DNA of 64,000 nt from CAMPKL01 sp963805925 (GTDB lineage Bacteria > Acidobacteriota > Terriglobia > Bryobacterales > UBA6623): assembly GCA_963805925.1 (NCBI GenBank), contig CAWDWB010000003.1, positions 1,302,001 through 1,366,000 of the forward strand, written 5' to 3'. The notes beneath the pieces were generated by a model. That model was not told the origin of the DNA. It was given only the letters and a program-made list of their open reading frames with translations, and searched no databases. This document shows positions 18,902 through 26,627 of the stretch, piece after piece (the stretch's first letter is position 1; each line of letters opens with the position of its first letter). The position numbers and the translations under genes were made by a program.

Positions 18902-19375
18902 TCAATCCGTACGCAGGAGCTCGGTCGGATCAATTCGAACAGCGCGAATCACTTCAGGCACGGCGGCCAGCAGCGCAGCGACAATCGTTAGGGCAGGCAC
19001 GGCCATCATCGCCGGGTCCGTCCCTTCCACGTTCCAGAGAAGGTCCGCTACATATTGTTCGAGTCCAACCCCGATAGCGAGACCCAGACACGAACCAAGC
19101 AGCACTGGCGCGAACATCGCCTTCGTGACGCGCAGGGCAACATTGGCGGACTGCGCTCCTAGCGCGATATGGATTCCAATGTCGCGCCGACGCTGAACAA
19201 CCAAGTAGTGCAGCACTCCGTAGATGCCGACTGCGCTCAGGATCAGAGCAACTGCCGCGAAGAACAATGCCAGTAGAGCAAGCAGGCGTTCGCGTACCGT
19301 CTTCGAATCATTCAACTCCTGCTGGGTTGTCATGTTGCTGACATAGAACTCCGAACGCGCCTCGGGGCACCTCAC
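18902..19375 (-). pseudogene. C-terminal remnant of an ADOP-type permease
   Basis: Only the last about 155 codons of a duplicated permease remain, on the opposite strand to the other permease. They hold a full C-terminal FtsX unit: LLALLALFFAAVALILSAVG, IYGVLHYLVVQRRRDIGIHI, ALGAQSANVALRVTKAMFA, and the closing PEVIRAVRIDPTELLRTD. There is no upstream permease sequence, so the gene was truncated, probably by rearrangement when the island was assembled. The open frame is not expected to give a working transporter. Confidence 0.8.
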
Positions 19376-19509
19376 GTCTTAGGGTGTCGGTTAGCTAGTG
19401 CGAGGCGGTCTACGCGCGGTAATGGCCGAAGGTCCAGACACTGCGGCGACAATGGCGCTGACGAGGCCGCGATGTTCCAGGAGAATGCGCACCATAACAT
19501 GGCCTCCGA

Positions 19510-19725
19510 TCAGGAACGCCTTTCCTGCTTGTCGGGCAAATGCTGTTCGAGCCAGGCGTGAAACTCCTTGTCGCGGCTGAAGGCGTAGCGCAGGAACTGC
19601 TCGACGCCGTGGTGCTGGCTGCTGTTGAGGAACTCGCAGTAGACGCGCAGCATCTCGACGACGCTGGGGTCGACGGGAGTGGTGAAGAGCGCCTTTTTGC
19701 GCGGCTTGTCTTCGGGTTCGATCAC
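19510..19725 (-). CDS. Small protein of unknown function (71 aa)
   Basis: Not recognised. A GTG start at 19725 follows GAGGAGGA by 11 nt. The product begins MIEPEDKPRKKALFTTPVD and continues PSVVEMLRVYCEFLNSSQHH, GVEQFLRYAFSRDKEFHAWL, ending in a charged tail. A short strand-like segment followed by two helices would fit a ribbon-helix-helix or other small DNA-binding protein, but this is a guess. The GTG overlaps the TGA of an upstream frame (ELITFHRGGQPIP), as in coupled gene pairs; that upstream partner can only be followed to an ATG at 19900 if one frameshift is allowed. It lies among strong inverted repeats near the integration genes. Confidence 0.5.
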   Translation of the reverse strand: MIEPEDKPRKKALFTTPVDPSVVEMLRVYCEFLNSSQHHGVEQFLRYAFSRDKEFHAWLEQHLPDKQERRS

Positions 19726-19907
19726 GGGATGGGCTGTCCTCCTCGGTGGAACGTGATGAGCTCGGCGACTCGCGAGCGATGCGCGAGTTGTCGACAAGGT
19801 TGAAGTTGTCGTGGTCGACGCGCATGTCGCGCTCTCTGATGACGCCGCTGTCGACGTCGGTGTCATCACCGATGTCGGCGACGATGTCGACACGAAGCAT
19901 GGTTTTG

Positions 19908-20002
19908 GCGCAGTTTGGGCGGGAGCGACCCGAGGCGCAGCCGGGAGGGTTTTGGGCGGACCAGCGCCCAAAAACAGGGGGTCGCTCCCGCCCAACCTGC
20001 GC
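19908..20002. repeat. Nested inverted repeat, 24-bp arms
   Basis: Left arm 19908-19931 and right arm 19979-20002 are complementary over 24 bp with one G-T mismatch (core TGGGCGGGAGCGACCC). Inside the 47-bp centre a second hairpin TTTTGGGCG-gaccag-CGCCCAAAA forms. This looks like a REP/MITE-like dispersed palindrome or a recombination structure rather than coding DNA. Confidence 0.8.
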
Positions 20003-20003
20003 T

Positions 20004-20033
20004 CGCCGTGAGACCCGTCTGGGCCTCACGGCG
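20004..20033. repeat. Hairpin, 9-bp stem
   Basis: CGCCGTGAG (20004-20012) pairs with CTCACGGCG (20025-20033) across a 12-nt loop. It directly follows the nested inverted repeat and lacks a T-run, so it is not an obvious terminator. Confidence 0.7.
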
Positions 20034-20094
20034 CTCTCCATCTGACTGACGCGCAGAGGTTTCGTTACTCGATCGGTTTTGGCGCGAAGGGCGT

Positions 20095-20133
20095 GAAAGG
20101 GGAGCACTTGCTGCAATTAGGTGCTCCCCTTTC
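20095..20133. repeat. Hairpin H1 with conserved GCTGCAA loop
   Basis: GAAAGGGGAGCAC (20095-20107) pairs perfectly with GTGCTCCCCTTTC (20121-20133), a 13-bp stem, around a 13-nt loop containing GCTGCAA. A sister hairpin with the same loop core lies 93 bp downstream. Confidence 0.85.
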
Positions 20134-20187
20134 GGTGCCTCTTTTCGGCGGCTCTAATGCCGGCAGATCGCGAGGGGAACAGCGGCT

Positions 20188-20226
20188 GAAAGCGGAACAC
20201 CCGCTGCAAACAGGTGTTCCGCTTCG
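20188..20226. repeat. Hairpin H2 with conserved GCTGCAA loop
   Basis: AAGCGGAACAC (20190-20200) pairs with GTGTTCCGCTT (20214-20224), an 11-bp stem around a 13-nt loop containing GCTGCAA and ending in CAG. Stem bases differ from H1 in a paired (covarying) manner while the loop core is the same, which implies selection on the structure. It lies 235 bp upstream of the excisionase-like gene. Confidence 0.8.
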
Positions 20227-20460
20227 ACCGTTCGGTGAGCCGGTTTGCCAGCTCCTTCAGGAGCGACGGTTGCAGGTCTGGATTGCCCGGTCGTGAGCAT
20301 CAGTTCCCCTCACGAAGCAGCGACGGAGGCCCGCCCCCCTGTGGGCGAAGCCTTCCCTCGTGGCGTCGATCCAGCGGCGGACTCGTCGTAACCCCTCGTT
20401 TGTGAGGTTCGTTGACGCCAGCGCCTCCATTCTTCGGACGCTGTCCGAAGGAGGAATCGC

Positions 20461-20715
20461 ATGGAACCACAGAGGAAGCTGCTCACCCTGAACGAGGTCG
20501 CACGCGAGCTGCGCTGCTCCAAGGCGCACGTCTCCAAGGCTACGGAGGGGAGGGTGCGGCATGCTTCGCCCCTGCCCACCGTCCGGCTGGGCCGAAGAAA
20601 GCTCGTTCGTCGTGAGGCGCTCGAAGCGTGGATTGAAGAGAACGAATCGGGCGCCCGTGATAAGCTGCCTTCGTCAGAGATCGACGCCGCGAGACGCACT
20701 CAAGGAGGTACTTGA
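20461..20715 (+). CDS. Excisionase-like helix-turn-helix protein
   Basis: An 84-residue MerR/excisionase-type DNA-binding protein. LLTLNEVARELRCSKAHVSK is the helix-turn-helix; LPTVRLGRRKLVRREALEAW is the wing and following helix typical of these small binding proteins. GAAGGAGGAATCGC before the ATG is a strong ribosome site. Its stop overlaps the integrase start (TGATG), so the two are coupled, as expected for a recombination directionality factor that decides between integration and excision. The C-terminal 25 residues are charged and not conserved in my reading. Confidence 0.85.
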   Translation: MEPQRKLLTLNEVARELRCSKAHVSKATEGRVRHASPLPTVRLGRRKLVRREALEAWIEENESGARDKLPSSEIDAARRTQGGT

Positions 20716-21824
20716 TGCGAAAGCGGCATCAGAAAGGTAGCTTGACCAAAGTGAACGGACGCTGGGTCGCACAGTGGAGACAGGACGGCCAACGCCGAAA
20801 GCGAAGGCTCGGGTTGATCGCTGTGATGACCAAGGCCGAGGCCATGAAGCAACTCGAAGAGCTGCTGGCTCCGGTCAATCGGGGCTCGGGGAGTCCCTCG
20901 TCGGCGGAACTGCTAGGAAGGTTCGTCGACTTCGTGTTCCTGCCGTTCTACCGGCGCAAGTGGAAACGCTCGACTGCAATCACCTGCGAGAGCCGGATTC
21001 GGACGCACGTGCTCACCGAGTTCGGTTCACGACCGCTCGGAAGTTTCGATCGGGTGGAGTTGCAGGACTGGCTCGAATCGAAGGCCGAAGAAGGTCTGTC
21101 CCACAGCACCATCGACCATTTGCGATGGGATCTGAGTCAGATCTTCAAGATGGCCGTGGCGGAAGATTGCATCGGCCGGTCGCCCGCCACGTTGTTGTTC
21201 ACGCCCCGAGCGGCCCGGACTCCGCCTCAACGGCGAATGAATCTACAGGAGGTGAATCTATGTTTCGAAGTCCTTGACCAACGCGAGCGGCTGATTGCCA
21301 TGCTCGCTTTGACCGCCGGCATGCGGCCCGGAGAGATCCTGGCCCTCCAGTGGAAACATATCCGCTCGGACCACATCGAGGTCGTCCAACGCGTCTACCA
21401 CCAGGAGATCGACACGCCGAAGACCAAGCATTCGGTCCGCAGCGTGGCTCTGTCTCCCGCGCTGAAATCGTCCCTCGAATTGTGGAGAGATGTCGCGCTA
21501 TCAGACGATCCTCAGGCCTGGGTATTCCCGTCCGAGCATGGGCGGACGCCCGTGATCGCCGAGAATATCTGGCGGCGAAACTTCCTACCGCGGCTGAAGA
21601 CCGTCGGCTTGGAGTGGGCGACGTTCCTAGTGATGCGGAGAACGCATGCCTCGCTGATGCGCGATCTCGACGTCGATCCAAAACTGGTCGCGGACCAACT
21701 TGGGCATACGCTCGACGTGAGTCTGAACGTCTACGCGAAGAGCGGGTTGGCCAGACGCGGTGAAGCTCTGGCCCTGTTCGAATCGCGGCTGAAGGACGCT
21801 CAAACAAGCGGCGCTCCAAACTGA
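20715..21824 (+). CDS. int: Tyrosine recombinase (integrase) of the island
   Basis: A 369-residue site-specific recombinase that would act on the tRNA-Gly att sites. An Arm-like N-terminus (KGSLTKVNGRWVAQWRQDG) precedes a core-binding domain (about 65-165) and the catalytic domain (about 175-360). Catalytic positions visible are Arg204 (ALTAGMRPGEILALQW), a lysine near TPKTKHS (235-240), Arg308 (MRRTHASLM), His331 (QLGHTLDV) and the nucleophile Tyr340 (NVYAKS). The first residue of the HxxR box is leucine (L305) instead of histidine, which is unusual. The start is ATG 20715 with AAGGAGGT 5 nt before it. The gene ends 56 bp from tRNA-Gly. Confidence 0.95.
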   Translation: MRKRHQKGSLTKVNGRWVAQWRQDGQRRKRRLGLIAVMTKAEAMKQLEELLAPVNRGSGSPSSAELLGRFVDFVFLPFYRRKWKRSTAITCESRIRTHVLTEFGSRPLGSFDRVELQDWLESKAEEGLSHSTIDHLRWDLSQIFKMAVAEDCIGRSPATLLFTPRAARTPPQRRMNLQEVNLCFEVLDQRERLIAMLALTAGMRPGEILALQWKHIRSDHIEVVQRVYHQEIDTPKTKHSVRSVALSPALKSSLELWRDVALSDDPQAWVFPSEHGRTPVIAENIWRRNFLPRLKTVGLEWATFLVMRRTHASLMRDLDVDPKLVADQLGHTLDVSLNVYAKSGLARRGEALALFESRLKDAQTSGAPN

Positions 21825-21879
21825 ATTGGAGCCAAATGGAGCCAACCCGTCGGCTCAATCGCTGTAACTTGCTGAAACC

Positions 21880-21925
21880 ATGGAGCGGGAGACGGGGATC
21901 GAACCCGCGACATTCAGCTTGGGAA
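21880..21925. repeat. Right attachment repeat (attR), inside tRNA-Gly
   Basis: Perfect 46-bp copy of 6801-6846. It supplies the 3' part of the functional tRNA-Gly gene, so the element restored the gene it inserted into. Confidence 0.93.
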
Positions 21926-21955
21926 GCTGACGTTCTACCGCTGAACTACTCCCGC
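21881..21955 (-). tRNA. tRNA-Gly (anticodon CCC)
   Basis: Reading the minus strand, GCGGGAG pairs with CTCCCGC in the acceptor stem, followed by T and an encoded CCA (21883-21881). The D arm contains AGTTCAGCGGTAGA. The anticodon stem-loop is TCAGC-TTCCCAA-GCTGA, giving anticodon CCC (reads GGG). The T arm is CGGGTTCGATCCCCG. The gene is 75 nt long. Integration of the island reconstituted its 3' part from the anticodon loop onward. Confidence 0.97.
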
Positions 21956-22061
21956 TCAGCGGTGGTCAGTTTAGCACGGCAGCGGGGCGGCGAAATGGGG
22001 ACAACCTGCGACACTACCTCCGGCTATTTGGGTTTTCGCCCCCAGGGAGAGAGCAACAAAC

Positions 22062-22418
22062 ATGAAGATCGGCATCTGTCTGGCATCGCTGGCATTGCTG
22101 TGTTGCGGCAGTTTGGCGGTGCAAGACTCTACGGGAACTTAGGTAGGCGAAGGCCATACCTAAAACCCCAAGCGCGTCGTGCGGACGCCACGCCAAACAA
22201 TCGAAATCAAAGGCTCGGGCAAAGAACTCTCAGGTGAGCTAGTCGGGCGCCGCTCGCGCACCCTGCTCAAGGCCGTCGTCGAAGAAGGAACCGGGCGCAT
22301 TATGCTGATCGGCTACATAGAGTTCGAAGGCGGCGAGCACCTGCGTTGGTATCTCAAGCTGAAGGACGACGAACTGCGCGGCGTGTTCTCCGCGTTGCAC
22401 GACAGGCCGACGAAGTGA
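22062..22418 (+). pseudogene. Small secreted protein, broken by a stop codon and frameshift
   Basis: ATG 22062 (with AGGGAGAG upstream) starts a signal peptide KIGICLASLALLCCGSLAV followed by QDSTGT and then TAG at 22140. Acidobacterial small secreted proteins usually read TGTWxGE here, so the TAG probably replaces TGG (Trp); VGEG follows. After a further frame change the sense continues as TIEIKGSGKELSGELVGRR, EGTGRIMLIGYIEFEGGEHL and ends at 22418. It would be about 115 residues if repaired. Function unknown. Confidence 0.6.
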
Positions 22419-22530
22419 GACGAAGACTGGTCCGGGCCAAACGTCTTCAAGAGACAAGCGCTGCCGCAGTAGGGGCCTGACAGGGATTCGCCCGATGGTG
22501 TCACGTGCCACGGCGAAGTACGCTTGAATC

Positions 22531-23055
22531 GTGACCACGGGGCAGAAGATCGCCGCCAATGTGCTCATCGTCTGCTTCGTGACGTTGGGTCTGATCGACG
22601 CGACCCCTGTGACGTCCGCAACCCACGCTCGGCTCAAGGAAGCCGTGGACCCCATTCTGGACAAAACCGGCCTATGGCAAGGCGACTGGCGGCTGTTCGC
22701 TCCTGACCCTCGAAGCATCAACGTGACTGTCTCGGCGCGGTTCATCGGAGATGGCGTTTCTTTGGAGTGGAACTCGCCGGATTGGAGACAACTCTCGTTG
22801 CTCGAGAAGTTCTTCTTCGTCCGCCACACCAAGTTCTACGACGCGCTTCGCCTTGACGTGAATCAAGGCGCCTGGGCCTCGTTTGCCGAGTACCGCCTGC
22901 GGCAGCTGCCGCCAAGCGTCAGCGCGGGCGTCGTTCGGATGGAACTCATCCGCAATTGGAAGGAGACGCCGGACCCGAACCAAGAGTGGATCCCGGCAGG
23001 CACGGATATCCAGCCCGATCAGAGCTTCGTCTTCTTCACGAGGGAGGTCCAATGA
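22531..23055 (+). CDS. Membrane-anchored protein paired with an HTTM protein
   Basis: A 174-residue protein starting at GTG 22531, with an N-terminal membrane helix (AANVLIVCFVTLGLIDAT) and a soluble domain outside it. Conserved-looking parts are TGLWQGDWRLFAPDPRSINV, a phrase typical of small proteins that accompany HTTM genes, and EKFFFVRHTKFYDALRL. Its stop overlaps the HTTM start by 4 nt (ATGA), so the products are probably made together and may form a complex. The biochemical role is unknown. Confidence 0.75.
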   Translation: MTTGQKIAANVLIVCFVTLGLIDATPVTSATHARLKEAVDPILDKTGLWQGDWRLFAPDPRSINVTVSARFIGDGVSLEWNSPDWRQLSLLEKFFFVRHTKFYDALRLDVNQGAWASFAEYRLRQLPPSVSAGVVRMELIRNWKETPDPNQEWIPAGTDIQPDQSFVFFTREVQ

Positions 23056-23963
23056 CCCTCTTCGGGCGGCTGGCGGCGCGCTGGGATGAATTTTTCTTCC
23101 GACCTGTCGATGTGCGGTTCGTTGACGCTTTCCGGATTGCCTACGCGGCGATTCTGGTCGTCGACTGCGCCGGCTACCTGCCGTTCGTCAACATGTGGTG
23201 GGGAACTGAAGGGGCGGTTCCGTTCGATGTCGCCCGGACCTTGATCGATCCCGACACGCTGACCATCTTCACTTGGCTGCCGCGAAACGATACGCTGCTG
23301 TGGGTTTGCTTCGGGATATTTTCTGCTCAGGTGCTGGCCTTGCTGGTCGGCTACAAGTCCCGTTTTCAGGCCATTTGCGTCTACATCTGGCTGGTTTCGT
23401 TTCAACATCGTCTGCACCTGATCAACGACGGAGAAGATACGGTACTGCGGATCTTCGGATTTCTGCTCATCTTCATGCCGATCGGGCGTTGGCTGTCGAT
23501 TGATTCCGGGGCGCGCCTGACGGGACCGGTGGAGAAGGCGCCGGCTTGGCCCTTGCGGCTTGTGCAGTTCCAAGCAGCGCTCGTCGTCTTCTGCGCCGGA
23601 TGGGAAAAGTGCTTGGGTCCGATGTGGCAGAACGGCACGGCGATGTATTACGTCACGCGGCTGAACGATCTCTACGGACGCTTCCCGATGCCGGATGCGT
23701 TGCTCGACTCGCTTCCGGCGCTGAAGGCGATGACCTGGGCGACTTTGGTCGTCGAGATCGGCCTGCCGCTGCTCGTCTGGTTCCGGCCGCTGACTCTGCC
23801 GGTTGTGGCGACGGCCGTTGTATTCCATCTGACGATTGAGTACCAGATGAATCTGTTCCTGTTCCAATGGCTAATGATCCTGGGTTGGCTGTCGTTCTTG
23901 GCGACGGCGGATCTGGAGCCTTGGACGCGGCGGTTCGGGCTTCGCAAGGCGCTGCCTGCTTAA
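23052..23963 (+). CDS. HTTM-domain integral membrane protein
   Basis: A 303-residue polytopic protein of the HTTM (horizontally transferred transmembrane) family, related to the membrane part of vitamin K-dependent gamma-carboxylase; the bacterial substrate is not known. Typical features are VDVRFVDAFRIAYAAILVVD in the first helix, SFQHRLHLINDGEDTVLRIF, RLVQFQAALVVFCAGWEKCL, and the late FHLTIEYQMNLFLFQWLMIL. About six to eight membrane helices are present. It is translationally coupled to the preceding anchored protein. Confidence 0.85.
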   Translation: MTLFGRLAARWDEFFFRPVDVRFVDAFRIAYAAILVVDCAGYLPFVNMWWGTEGAVPFDVARTLIDPDTLTIFTWLPRNDTLLWVCFGIFSAQVLALLVGYKSRFQAICVYIWLVSFQHRLHLINDGEDTVLRIFGFLLIFMPIGRWLSIDSGARLTGPVEKAPAWPLRLVQFQAALVVFCAGWEKCLGPMWQNGTAMYYVTRLNDLYGRFPMPDALLDSLPALKAMTWATLVVEIGLPLLVWFRPLTLPVVATAVVFHLTIEYQMNLFLFQWLMILGWLSFLATADLEPWTRRFGLRKALPA

Positions 23964-24118
23964 CCGCAACAGTCCCAGCGATGGGACCGATTTGTCCCAC
24001 GCGAAGGGTCCCCAGCAGCCCCCGCACTGGACGCGAGCCTTTGTTATCAACAGGGAACAAGATGGCATTTGGCCTGCTATTGAAGGCGGCGATGCCGGAT
24101 TCGGCGGGAGGTTGAGTC

Positions 24119-26557
24119 ATGATTCAAGGACTTCAATTGGCGTTGCGCAGATTGCGCTCCGCGCCGGCGTTCTCGTTGTCGGTTTGCGCTGCTCTCGGGC
24201 TGACCAGCGCCGCGTTGCTGGCGGCGGGTGTGCTGGCATATGCGGTGTTATGGTCTCCGCTTCCCTACGAGAAACCGGAAGAGCTGGTTTTCGTGCAGAT
24301 GCAGAGTTTGCGAACCGGAGGCGTTGGTCCTTTGACGCCCGGAGACTATCTCGACATCCGCAAGCAGGCCAAGACGTTAAAACTTGCCGCGGCGGTAGAG
24401 GTTTGGTCGCCGGTGCGCTCGGGAGACGAGGCCGCTGAGCGAATCGCAGGTCTGCGGGTCAGCGGCGACCTCTTCGCTCTGTTGGGCGTCGCCCCCGAGT
24501 TGGGGCGGACGATAGAACCAAGCGACGACCAGCCTGGCGCCGCCAAGGTCGCCGTTATCAGCTACCGGCTCTGGCAGCGGTTGTTCGGTGGCGAGCCCAC
24601 AGCCGTCACCCGCTCTCTTCGACTGGACGGTGAGGAGTTCGCGATCGTAGGCGTCATGCCGCAGGGTTTCGAATTTCCAACCTTTTGGGCCACTGGAGTC
24701 GACTTGTGGGCTCCTTTCCAATGGACGTCTCAACAGGCCGGGAGTAGGAGCGCTTCCTCCCTGCGCGTCTTCGGCCGTTTGACGTCGGGCGTCACAGCCG
24801 GACAGGCGCTGGCGGAGATCCAGACAATCAGCGCGTCGTTACGCAAAGAGTTTCCAGAGACGCATGCCGACCGAGGCTCCAGCGTGATTGGTATTCAGGA
24901 CGCCACGGTCAAAGAAGTGCGGCCGGTGCTGCTGGCGCTGGCCGGCGGCGCCGTTCTCCTGTGGCTGGTTGCCCTGGCGAACGTGACGGTGCTCGGCGTG
25001 GTCAGGGCGACGGGACGGATGACCGAAGCCGCCGTACGGCGCGCTTTGGGCGAATCTTGGGCGGCCGGTGTGCGTCGCGACGGGTTCGAGTCGCTGCTGT
25101 TGGCGGCGTTGGGTACTGCCGCGGGAGCCGTGCTCGGATTCTGGGCGATTCAAGTCCTGCTTTCGTCGGCGCCCCCGAGCTTTCGCTTTGCAGCCTCCCG
25201 CTGGCAGAGTTTGCCATCCGCCCTGTGGACGGCCGTGGGGATATTCGCCGTCACGGCCGTCTCGGCTGCCGCGCTGGCGCTCGCCGGGCGTTTGGCTTTT
25301 GCGGGCGGACCCATCGTCGATCGGCTGCGCGCACGGGCCGAGGCCGGCGCTACTCGGCGCGCGACGACGATGCGTAGTCTGCTAACGGGAGGAGAACTCG
25401 CCCTCGCGGTTGTGCTGACCGCGGCGGCGGGGCTGGTTTGCAAGAGCCTGTTAGCGCTTCTTGCCGTGAATCCTGGCTTTAACCCGGTGCAGGTAACGAC
25501 GGCGGTGGTCCCGGTTACCGGCTCGTCTTTCGGCGACCCTGCGCGCAAGCTGGACTTCTATCGGTTGCTGTTAGAGCGCTTGGAGCAAGCGCCCGGCGTC
25601 GAGAGCGCTGCGGCGGTCAATCACGTCCCGCTCGTGGGCGACGTGTGGGGCTGGAGCTTTGCGGTGGAAGGCGCCGACCCGTTTCCGCCTGGCTCGGAAC
25701 CGATGGCCGCGTATCGGGTGGCGACGCCAGGGTACTTCAAGACCATCGGCGCGCAACTCGCGGCTGGCCGTGACTTCACAGCCGCGGACGATCGCGACGC
25801 GCCGCCGGTGGTCGTCGTCAATCAAACTTTCGCCCGTCAATATCTCGGCACGGATCCCCTCCGGTCAAGAGTCCGATTCGGCGGGCCGGAGGAACCGTGG
25901 CGCCAGGTAGTCGGCGTGGTGGCGGACCTGCAGCAGCACAGCTGGGCGGACGTGAACACGGAGTTTTTTGTGCCTTTGGAGCAAGATCCGGATTTTCGCG
26001 ATAACCCGAGCACTCACTTTGCCATGACCCTCGTCGTGCGATCTTCCGGAGCGGCCGGTTCCGCCGCGGCTGCTTTGCGCCAGATTGTGGCCGGCTTGGA
26101 TCCGGACATTCCAGTGGATCGGGTCATCACGCTGGAAGACGCCGTTGACGGCGCGCTATGGCAGCCGCGGCTGACGGCTGCCCTGATGGGCGTGTTTGGG
26201 TTCATCGCCCTCGTGCTGGCCGGAATCGGCGTATACGGCACGGCGTCGCAGACCGTGGCGGCGAGGCGAACGGAATTTGGCCTGCGGATGGCGCTGGGCG
26301 CCTCGAACCGCCAAGTGCTTGAGTTGGCGCTGCAACGCAGCTCGCGACTAGTCGCGCTGGGTATTGCCGCAGGCGCTCTTGCCGCCTGGCTCGCCTGCGG
26401 TCTGCTTGCGGATTTGCTCTACGAAGTGAGCGCGCAAGACGGCGTCGTCTTCGCGGTGACCTGCGGGGTCCTCGGTTTGGTCGGTCTGATCGCGAGCTAT
26501 CTGCCGGCGCGTCGTGCGGCGGCGATCGATCCTGCGACGGCATTGCGCCAGGACTAG
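24119..26557 (+). CDS. Duplicated MacB/FtsX-type permease (ADOP family)
   Basis: An 812-residue inner-membrane permease with two MacB periplasmic-core plus FtsX units. The first helix is FSLSVCAALGLTSAALLAAG, the first periplasmic core runs to about 265, and the first FtsX block to about 390. A second core (about 420-650) includes VVNQTFARQYLGTDPLRSRV. The last FtsX block contains FGFIALVLAGIGVYGTASQT and RTEFGLRMALGASNRQVLEL, and closes with PARRAAAIDPATALRQD. GGGAGG lies before the ATG. It lacks the N-terminal ADOP helical domain and a PadR neighbour, unlike the broken homologue in the island. No ATPase gene adjoins, as usual for these orphan permeases. Confidence 0.9.
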   Translation: MIQGLQLALRRLRSAPAFSLSVCAALGLTSAALLAAGVLAYAVLWSPLPYEKPEELVFVQMQSLRTGGVGPLTPGDYLDIRKQAKTLKLAAAVEVWSPVRSGDEAAERIAGLRVSGDLFALLGVAPELGRTIEPSDDQPGAAKVAVISYRLWQRLFGGEPTAVTRSLRLDGEEFAIVGVMPQGFEFPTFWATGVDLWAPFQWTSQQAGSRSASSLRVFGRLTSGVTAGQALAEIQTISASLRKEFPETHADRGSSVIGIQDATVKEVRPVLLALAGGAVLLWLVALANVTVLGVVRATGRMTEAAVRRALGESWAAGVRRDGFESLLLAALGTAAGAVLGFWAIQVLLSSAPPSFRFAASRWQSLPSALWTAVGIFAVTAVSAAALALAGRLAFAGGPIVDRLRARAEAGATRRATTMRSLLTGGELALAVVLTAAAGLVCKSLLALLAVNPGFNPVQVTTAVVPVTGSSFGDPARKLDFYRLLLERLEQAPGVESAAAVNHVPLVGDVWGWSFAVEGADPFPPGSEPMAAYRVATPGYFKTIGAQLAAGRDFTAADDRDAPPVVVVNQTFARQYLGTDPLRSRVRFGGPEEPWRQVVGVVADLQQHSWADVNTEFFVPLEQDPDFRDNPSTHFAMTLVVRSSGAAGSAAAALRQIVAGLDPDIPVDRVITLEDAVDGALWQPRLTAALMGVFGFIALVLAGIGVYGTASQTVAARRTEFGLRMALGASNRQVLELALQRSSRLVALGIAAGALAAWLACGLLADLLYEVSAQDGVVFAVTCGVLGLVGLIASYLPARRAAAIDPATALRQD

Positions 26558-26627
26558 GAGCGCCGCTGCGTGATCATTCGTCCCGCGATCCCCGGTAATT
26601 TCCAGCGGCGTTGGCAATAATCGGACG

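Larger units (their letters stand above)
6847..21879. mobile_element. Integrated element at tRNA-Gly(CCC), about 15.1 kb per repeat unit
   Basis: Interval between the two 46-bp att repeats (6801-6846 and 21880-21925), 15,079 bp from repeat to repeat. It contains an excisionase-like gene and a tyrosine recombinase whose stop codon lies 56 bp from the tRNA. Cargo is an AbiE-type toxin-antitoxin pair plus regulatory and secreted genes of acidobacterial type. No conjugation, phage structural or replication gene is recognisable, so it is a genomic island, probably needing a helper to move between cells. Most cargo is frameshifted while the integration genes are open. Confidence 0.88.

Noticed and set aside
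21836..22237. 133-codon frame across tRNA-Gly
   Set aside because: It is read through the antisense of the tRNA gene and has no independent support.
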